DNA of 64,000 bases from Flaccisagitta enflata (Eukaryota; Chaetognatha; Sagittoidea; Aphragmophora): positions 24,614,001 to 24,678,000 of the forward strand of contig OZ231126.1 of NCBI GenBank assembly GCA_965153355.1. The letters are read 5' to 3'. Shown one piece after another: positions 56,496 through 64,000 of this stretch. The notes under the pieces were generated by a model that worked only from the letters and a program-made list of their open reading frames with translations, had not been told where the DNA came from and ran no database searches. Both the position numbers and the translations under genes were made by a program. Numbering within the stretch: the first letter of the stretch is position 1; every line of letters starts with the position of its first letter.

Positions 56496-57051
56496 CCCCC
56501 TGAAAAAGCAGGGGTGTATAAAACTGAGTTGCTTTTGATTCCGCCCCCCCCCCCCCCTTGCCTTTGATTTTCTTCCCCTTGAAGCATCGCGCATTCAAAA
56601 ACCTATGATTTTCTTCCCCAGGAAGCAATAAGACAATGTAGTTAAGGTTTAGATAAAGTTGAATTGTGTTTTACTAATCAGTTTTTATGATTTTGTACTG
56701 CCAAAAATTATATTTTCCCCAATTTCTCTTTTTTTCTCTAGTTCCCCCTTTGATTTCCTTCCCCATCTCCAAACCCTTTTATGGGCTTATATGGGGAGGA
56801 CTCAATCATATACAGGCCTGTAAAAAAGACGCGAAAGCAAGTCAAAAGATTTCCTTCCTCCATGAAAGTCAAAGTCAATTCAATTGAATTAAGATTTAAA
56901 TTTTCCGATTGGCGAATTTGTCGAAGTCTGAAGGCCGACTCGATGATGAATTCAAAGACCGAAACTGAGAAAAGCCGTTCGCGTCATCATCCATCTTCCA
57001 AAGCCTAATTACGTCAGCCATCCACGACAACGACTGAATGAGACTGAGAGA

Positions 57052-57052
<1 letters not shown>

Positions 57053-57090
<38 letters not shown>
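57053..57090. repeat. (GA)n microsatellite
   Basis: About 18 units. Confidence 0.9.
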
Positions 57091-57091
<1 letters not shown>

Positions 57092-57270
57092 GCTTCTCAG
57101 GCTACTCAAATATTTAGGACCCATCACACGTCTATAGACTGGATAATTGTTCAAGAAGAGAAAACTGTCAACCTCTTTGTCTGACCGTCTAGTCTTCCAT
57201 TCAGTTTGCCAGACCGTCTGACGGTTAGTTCCAAAGTTCATACCAACTTACTAAGGGATGTTTTACGTTT

Positions 57271-57575
57271 TTAGTTGCGGACACGCAACCCTATAAGAGG
57301 CTTGGTTCTTTTGATGGTCCATCCACCCGTTGGTTCGTCCATCCGTCCGTCTGTCTGTCAATTGGTTACACACAAGACTTGTGTGACACAAGTTGAAAAC
57401 ACGAAAAACTCGAATTCATGAAGCTTGTGTGAATGTGAGGGGTTGGATGTCCCTGCCCACCAATTCGCAACGATATTTTGACCCCGCGTTACTGGTTTTA
57501 GATGCGGACACTCGACTGGATTGGAGGCTTTTTTTATCAATCCACCCATCCGTTGGTCTGTTGATCTGCAACACA
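57271..57575 (-). repeat. Dispersed hairpin-ended repeat, subfamily B, with a second fragment
   Basis: TTTTAGTTGCGGACACGCAA (a perfect terminal hairpin AGTTGCG/CGCAAC), CTATAAGAGGCTTGG, CCATCC/GTCC tract, GGGGTTGGATGTCCCTGCCC, TTCGCAACGATATTTTGACC. A further TTTTAGATGCGGACACTCGA start at 57498 suggests a second element abutting the first. Confidence 0.7.
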
Positions 57576-57792
57576 TTTTTTAAACTATGAAAATTTGATA
57601 CATTTAGTAAAAAGTATATGCCTGAGGAATTTTGATAGTGTTTCAAAAGACCATATTTTAGGTATATATGTGTATGTAATGGAAGCTTACATGTCCATGA
57701 TTTTTCCAAATTTTTATCAGGTTCTATTTCCGTTTTGATAATTGTTTGAGATTTATATAGGATGATTTGTTGCACATGCCACATGAGTCAAA

Positions 57793-58132
<340 letters not shown>

Positions 58133-58171
58133 GTGTGTATGTGTGTGTAAATGTGTGTGTGTTTGTGTGGG

Positions 58172-58233
58172 GAGGGGGGTGAACGCCCTTGCCCACCGTC
58201 CGCCGCGATATTGTAACCCCGTTTTACTTGTTC
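58172..58233 (-). repeat. Dispersed repeat subfamily B, 5' fragment next to a long (TG)n
   Basis: GTGAACGCCCTTGCCCACCG, TCCGCCGCGATATTGTAACC, CCGTTTTACTTG. The rest of the element is replaced by the (TG)n tract at 57795-58129. Confidence 0.6.
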
Positions 58234-58360
58234 TTCTGTTTATCTCAAAGTAATCATCATTAGCCGTCCTCATGCGACTTCAAAAACCACTTTTTGCTCT
58301 TTGCAGGCCCTGCCCATCCGCTAACGATTAAGGTAATTTTCTCCCCATCTTATTCCTTTG

Positions 58361-58490
58361 CAACAAGGCCAAGTAGGCCAATAAGGTGCGACGTGTGGAT
58401 CGTCGAACGAATGCTCTACCCGACAAACCGACCGACCAACCGACCAACGGACACAGCCAGTAATAGAGGTGCTTTGTCGCACCTAAAAAC
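58361..58490 (+). repeat. Dispersed hairpin-ended repeat, subfamily D (complete)
   Basis: CAACAAGGCCAAGTAGGCCA, ATAAGGTGCGACGTGTGG, an ATCGTCGAACGAATG box, ACCGACCGACCAACCGACC tract, AATAGAGGTGCTTTGTCGCA and CCTAAAAAC. Head GGTGCGAC and tail GTCGCACC are exact complements. Confidence 0.85.
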
Positions 58491-58896
58491 AGACATTTGT
58501 CGTTGTTGTTGTTAATCTCACAGTCACTTCTTCATCTTTTCTGCTGACCATTTGCGACTGGGGGACTACTGTATTCTGGTCGTTCTTTCCTCTAACCTAA
58601 TCCTTCATATACGTGAAAACACATAACAAGCAACACAAAACACATAACACAAACGGAACAAATATTACATGCACGCATACACAACAGACATTAAACATAA
58701 AAGACAAACAACAAATACCACTTACAGTTACAGACACCACTTAGACAAAGAGAAGGGGCCTTTCAACTGGCTAAGATCGCCCGCAGCCCCCTTCAGGTCT
58801 GAACATCATTAGTTATACAAGTCTGACCCCAGATCTGCCCCTTCTTCAAAGTTTTCACCGTCCCTGCCAAAAAGGAAGATCGATCGATCAAGTCTA

Positions 58897-58897
<1 letters not shown>

Positions 58898-58987
<90 letters not shown>
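58898..58987. repeat. (CT)n microsatellite
   Basis: About 45 units. Confidence 0.95.
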
Positions 58988-58989
<2 letters not shown>

Positions 58990-59733
58990 TTTCATCCCCC
59001 TCGAGTCTTCTGTCGAGGTGGGAATTCCTCCGCCTCATTACATTGCGTTGACCGAAGCCAAGCTTCTTATTTGTCCAATCAGAATGCGACTTGAGCGAAA
59101 TCCGTGGTCGTTTCGGCCAATCAGCGTGCGGCGTTGAAGAGTCGAGGTGTGCGTGCGGTTATGACGTTCTATACTCAGGAAGATCATAGAAAAGAGGGGT
59201 GGGGGAGGGTGATTGGGATGGGAAGGATAGTTGAGGGGTAGGAGGAGCAAGTGTCGGTCAGTCTGATATCATCATAGGCAATGTTTATTGAATTAATATT
59301 GTCATGATGTGAATATATCCTACAAACATCCCTGCACTGATTCTGTTCAAAGCACACAAACAGCTAACTTTCCTCATTATCGCGTCTTTCTTTTTGTTTT
59401 TCATTTTCATTTCATTTAACCGCGAAATGTTTCGCTACTTCCCTTCTATTTTTTTATTCTGCCTTCTTTTCGTGTCTTTTCTTTTCTCTTTCCTCTCCTT
59501 CCTTTCTCTTTCCTAGCCCCACTCAACACCCCTCGAATCGAGAATGCCTAGCCTTTATCGGCTTCTCTTTCCTAACTAGTTTGTTCGTCATTCTGTCTGA
59601 ATTTATGTCTGACTCTGATCCCCGTCGAACCTTTTTTTTTACTCTTTTTTTTATCCCTCTCTTTCTGTAATTTGCCTCTCAATTTTTGACCCTTGATTGA
59701 GAAGTTCGCCTTTTCTCTCAGAGGTCGTAGACG
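58988..59733. other. Unassigned sequence left of the E-box array
   Basis: 59041-59170 contains two CCAAT-type boxes (TCCAATCAGAATG and GCCAATCAGCGTG) 44 bases apart on the plus strand, beside GAGTCGAGG and GACGT motifs. Promoter-like, but no gene follows. Confidence 0.3.
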
Positions 59734-60125
59734 GTCACGTGGTTTTCAAGGATGGTCATGTGATTTGCAAGGATGGTCACGTGATGTAAAAAAATAGTCA
59801 CGTGACATTTAAAGAAAGACACATGATTTTAAATGATTGTCACGTGACATTCAAAGATAGTCATGTGACATCTAAAGACGGTCACATGATTTTCAAAGAT
59901 ATAGTCACGTGACATTCAAAGAAAGTCACATGATTTTAAAGAAAGTCACGTGACATTCAAAGATAGTCACGTGACATTCAAAGATAGTCACATAATCTTT
60001 AAAGATAGTCAAGTGACATTCGAAGACAGTCACGTGACATTTAAAGACGGTCACATGACTTAAGCAAATGATCACGTGAAAAAAAAAAGTTTGTCACATG
60101 ATACAAAAAACTTTTCACGTGATCA
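59734..60125 (+). promoter_or_regulatory. Array of 19 E-box-type sites at 21 bp spacing
   Basis: Sites begin at 59736, 59757, 59778, 59799, 59820, 59841, 59862, 59883, 59906, 59927, 59947, 59968, 59989, 60010, 60031, 60052, 60073, 60095 and 60116. Ten are CACGTG, seven are CACATG or CATGTG, one CAAGTG and one CACATA. Most sit in GTCACGTGACATTNAAAGA-like units. CACGTG in a GTCACGTGAC setting is the class of site bound by bHLH-zip proteins (USF, MITF/TFE, Myc-Max). The array is physically a 21 bp minisatellite; regulatory use is inference. Confidence 0.5.
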
Positions 60126-60169
60126 TGGTTGTGTTTTTTCCTCACGGTTTTCTTTTTTGTTTTTTGGGT

Positions 60170-60287
60170 AATCTAACGCACCTCTATAACCGATTTTGCC
60201 TGTTGGTTGTTACCTTGGTCGGTCTGTCTGTCACACAAATCTTTGACGATCCAACTGGCGCACCTTTCGGCCTACTTGACCTTGTTT
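60170..60287 (-). repeat. Dispersed hairpin-ended repeat, subfamily D, 3' end eroded
   Basis: ACGCACCTCTATAACC at left, GGTCGGTCTGTCTGTC tract, GACGATCCAACTGGCGCACC and GGCCTACTTGACCTTGTT at right. It lies 49 bases past the last site of the 21 bp E-box array. Confidence 0.7.
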
Positions 60288-60411
60288 TTCTCTCTCTTTC
60301 TCTTTCAAAATCTTTTTGCATTGTCTCGAATGGCCTTGACTTCAATTTGTGGATTACATATTCTGTTTTCGGTGCAACTGTTTCTCTTTGAATAATTAAG
60401 CTGCAATATCT

Positions 60412-60713
<302 letters not shown>

Positions 60714-60958
60714 TTCGAATACAACTGTAAAATTCAGAAATGCATTCACATACATGCATTTGGAATTGCGTTTCTTTTCACTCACATCATCAATTTCGCA
60801 GATCGCCTGAACGGAGTGACTGCTGTTGAGAATCCACGTGTGCGTGGGATGCAATACAATGGACAGATGCACAACCAACGTCCCCACTGTAACTTTAATC
60901 ATTCTGTTACGTCATTGACATGATATCATCGATCAAGAAAAGATCGCGAGGAGACAGA

Positions 60959-60963
<5 letters not shown>

Positions 60964-61043
<80 letters not shown>

Positions 61044-61068
61044 GAGGGAGAGAGAGAGAGAGAGAGAG
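60964..61068. repeat. (GA)n, (ACAG)n, (GA)n compound
   Basis: GA to 61006, ACAG to 61041, GA to 61068. Confidence 0.95.
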
Positions 61069-61724
61069 GCACACTGACAGACGGGCAGAGACGAAAAGAC
61101 AAATAGCTATGCAGGAATTTATAAGATAAATGCGAACAAGAAATTAGGAATGCAATTTCTAATACTTTTTTTCTAACATTTTCTTTACAAACAATTTTTC
61201 AAAGTATATTTTTCAAAATTTATCATCTTTTCGATGCTTGATTTGATATCAAATAAAGCAATTCACCTTTATTGAATTTAGTTAAAGAGCCCCCAAAATT
61301 TGACCTAAAAATGCGAGTCACTGTTAAAGTAGAGACTGTTTGCAAGGGGTATTTCAACAATATAAAAGCTATTATAATTTGGGACTTAGATATCTTGTCC
61401 TCTGAAGGCGGGGTAATATTATAGGCGTTTTTATATATGAGCTTTTATTCGTATCAACTAGGGCGATACAGATACATACAGAATCATCATTCAACTACAA
61501 CTGATTAGGACTAGGCGGGGTTCCACTGTACATACGGACAGACAAACCGACTACAATGTAATCTAAAATATAGACACAGGAAACGGAAGAAGGAGACAAA
61601 CGAAGACATGTTGAAACGTAATAGGAAAAATAAAGACAGAAGCAAAGATACAAGGGGAAAGAAAAACAGAAGAAATTTAAATGACAGGACAGAGAGACAG
61701 ACAGGCAGACGGACGAGTGCACCG

Positions 61725-61784
61725 TTGTCACGTGGTTACGTCAGAGAGGACACACGTGACAGAGACTTTAAGACACGTGACCAT
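61725..61784 (+). promoter_or_regulatory. Cluster of three CACGTG E-boxes
   Basis: CACGTG at 61729, 61753 and 61774 (spacing 24 and 21), with a TACGTCA half-CRE-like motif between the first two. Unit similarity outside the core is limited to GTGAC flanks. Confidence 0.35.
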
Positions 61785-61845
61785 TTACCTCCGGAATCAG
61801 TAGAATGACTAATGATGTTTCCGTCTGGCTTTTGCGTCTCACTTC

Positions 61846-61849
<4 letters not shown>

Positions 61850-61933
<84 letters not shown>
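61850..61933. repeat. (CT)n microsatellite
   Basis: About 42 units. Confidence 0.95.
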
Positions 61934-61937
<4 letters not shown>

Positions 61938-63191
61938 CATATCATTCTTAAGTCCCTTCTGATTCCTGCGCAAATTTCGCCGCCTCATTAGCTTCCAGTT
62001 TTGTAGCCATCTTTGCCACCAAGATTCCACTTAGCCTTTATGTTCTTTGCAACTTATGTCATCGTAATACCAGTTTTACTGCTCAAATATATGGTAGCAG
62101 ACAGAAACACTCCCAAATACGTCATGGTTTTTCAGGCCTGTTTTGACTTTTTACAGCTACTGCATCCACCGACCAAACCAAACATTTTGCTCCCCTTCCT
62201 TACTTTTTCTGTGGTTTCTTCTCATTCTTACGCTTGCTCGTTTTTCGATTTACAAACCTGCAATTTGCCCGGATTCGATTTTCTCTCTCTGAATAAAAAC
62301 ACAAGGATATTTGATTACTTCTTTGTTGGTTTTTTTTTTTTCGGCTGGTCTTTTTTACTAAGAGCTCAAAAGGTATGGAGGTTTGACTAACTCCACGGTT
62401 GATGATGTCCAGACCGTGAAATTCATTTGAATAGTTAAAGTTGATAGTTGAATAGTCGATAGATAAATAGTTAAATCTACAGTAGCGATTTGTAACACAA
62501 CTTTTACGCAAGCCGTAACCCAAGCGATGGAAAATTCGAGTTCAATTTGAATACATCTAAAGATTCGGTCAACGATATCTCCTTGACTCCCGCCGATGCT
62601 TATCTCTTCAACTTTCCAGCCGGGCAATTTTCCGATTCAAGGCCTCTTCCTATCTCTCTCAGACCTCGAACAGAGTTTCTGACTGGCTCAACTGTTACGT
62701 GACCTTGACTTCTGACTTCCGCCCAAAATTTGAACCCTCTCAGCCTCGTTGCTTCCGATATCTCCCATCCCTCTGCCTGCTCCGTTTCCGATACTTCCCA
62801 TCCCTTCTTTTTCGTCCTTCGTGATCCCACACTAATCAACCACTTCAGCTTTGCCATGGGTGTCCGAGAAAAATTCACAGTGCTGTCACCCAATATTTAA
62901 GTTTTTTCGAACAGAGGATATTCTATTCTTGTTGTTCAATAACAAGGCCGAAAAGGGTGGATTGTTGAGCAAATGTGTAACCTACAACCAGAGAGCTGGA
63001 CATTGCCTCTATTGAACCTGCATTTGCGCATTCAAAAAGTAAAAAAAATCATAAGCTGACTTGATCAATGAAATATAGAGAATTGATAGCAGCAGGAAAT
63101 AAGAATTTTTAACCCATTCTTACTCAGTGGAATCCTCGAATACTATCTAAAGAGCATAGTCCATAGACCATGATACATTGAATGTAAACTA
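61934..63191. other. Unassigned sequence with two non-repetitive frames
   Basis: Plus frame 62013-62390 (125 codons, hydrophobic N-terminal half) and minus frame 62600-62893 (97 codons, with a repeated GWE-Val/Ile-SE motif) are not simple-repeat translations. I recognise neither. The stretch 62600-62800 repeats CCGATNTCTCCCATCCCT-like phrases, which explains the GWE repeats. Confidence 0.25.
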
Positions 63192-63345
63192 TCAAGGCCA
63201 GATTTACAGCACCACAGTCACGGACGGTTGGGCAGGGGCAGTAATGCAAAAAAACATTCACAATTAAAAATTGTGATGGACTGATATACTGACAGACTAA
63301 CACAGAAAGGTATAGAGTTGTATGTCATTCATACTCGATCACACT
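63192..63345 (+). repeat. Dispersed hairpin-ended repeat, subfamily C
   Basis: ATCAAGGCCAGATTTACAGC, CAGTCACGGACGGTTGGGCA, GTAATGCAAAAAAACATTC, GTGATGGACTGATATACTGA, GGTATAGAGTTGTATGTCAT. Same order as 3081-3205 but with the tail present; the tail hairpin is decayed. Confidence 0.65.
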
Positions 63346-63537
63346 GTGGTGTAGGTTTTGACAAATGAAGCTCCTTTGAAATTCTGTTCCCTTACACCCA
63401 TGGCCGCATTCTGCTTCCGCCACCGCAGCAGCATCATCCGCCAATTGACGGCGACTCAGCAGCAGCGGCCGTCGCAGTAGGGACCCCCTCACCTTCTGTC
63501 ACCCACTACTGGTAACGTTGCATATGGACAGGGTGGA

Positions 63538-63539
<2 letters not shown>

Positions 63540-63590
<51 letters not shown>
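63540..63590. repeat. (GA)n microsatellite
   Basis: About 25 units. Confidence 0.95.
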
Positions 63591-63591
<1 letters not shown>

Positions 63592-64000
63592 TATCAGGGA
63601 GGAACCGCTTCGCGTCCTCCGATTTTCTGCATAACTACAATTGAATAATCAGTCGCACCATTAAAGTGATTTATAATGACTATAAATCTCATGGGACTGT
63701 AGATGACATGAAAAGAGGGGGGGAGGAGATGTATATGAAGAGGAGAGGAAAAAGGGAGGATATTGAGGAGGCAAGGAAGTAGGAAGAGACTGGGGTGAAT
63801 TGAAGATGACTTATCCGTTGGAATTCTCATGGCAAACTATTGCGAGGGAGACTGAGTGTGGTTGTGCAATATGTCGATTGAAAGATTTTGTATAAAAAGA
63901 AAAAAGAAAAATTGCAAAAGGAAGTTTAGAAAATGTTCTTTGATTAAATTCATGGTACTGAGAACCAGCAGCAGAGTAATCAAAAGTCTACAAATAGTAA
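63591..64000. other. Unassigned right edge
   Basis: GA/GGA-rich near 63710-63790, then mixed. The 78-codon minus frame is repeat-biased. No gene. Confidence 0.25.

Noticed and set aside
62013-62390. 125-codon plus frame as a membrane protein gene
   Set aside because: Hydrophobic but with no start context, splice sites or known motif, and Phe-rich from T-rich DNA.

Overview
This window is animal nuclear DNA with exactly one convincing gene piece: the first coding exon of a Hox-type homeobox gene (13042-14827, plus strand). It encodes about 595 residues of Gly-, Ala-, Ser-, Gln- and His-rich sequence, then an acidic run, then the hexapeptide IFPWMR. It is cut by a GT splice donor just after that motif, which is where Hox genes usually carry the intron before the homeodomain. 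No homeodomain is visible downstream, so either the intron runs at least 49 kb to the right edge or the next exon is outside the window. Most of the right three quarters is therefore probably intron 1, and the left 12.6 kb is promoter, 5' UTR intron or intergenic DNA.

The organism looks like an invertebrate bilaterian with a large, microsatellite-loaded genome. The Hox exon, the Tc1/mariner-type elements and a short CCCTAA-type telomere-like stretch support an animal. I cannot name the phylum; a spiralian is plausible but unproven. About 30 (CT/GA)n tracts, several very long (CA/TG)n tracts, (AAC)n, (TTC)n, (TTTC)n and (GAAT)n arrays, and a dozen minisatellites fill the space.

Layout: 1-7.7 kb, AT-rich DNA with a decayed Tc1 element (4118-4756), small dispersed repeats and a 260 bp (TG)n. 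7.7-18.5 kb, the Hox exon with SSR-rich flanks and no copy of the commonest dispersed repeat. 18.5-25 kb, SSRs and a 166 bp tandem satellite. 25-39 kb, two copies in opposite orientation of a foldback element with 21 bp internal repeats (25271-25853, 38041-38554), a 767 bp TA-flanked inverted-repeat element, a 1.5 kb inverted repeat and a second 0.8 kb inverted repeat. 39-54 kb, SSRs, a 1 kb tandem duplication carrying huge (AAC)n arrays, a possible piggyBac remnant and two more foldback elements. 54-64 kb, SSRs and, at 59736-60121, nineteen E-box-type sites spaced almost exactly 21 bp apart.

The two most noteworthy signals are these. First, a dispersed repeat superfamily (about 24 full or partial copies) has a 5' internal motif and a 3' terminal hairpin that change together between subfamilies, keeping base pairing. 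Second, the 21 bp E-box array has smaller relatives at 36.5 kb and 61.7 kb, in what may be a Hox intron. Neither has any functional evidence beyond the sequence.
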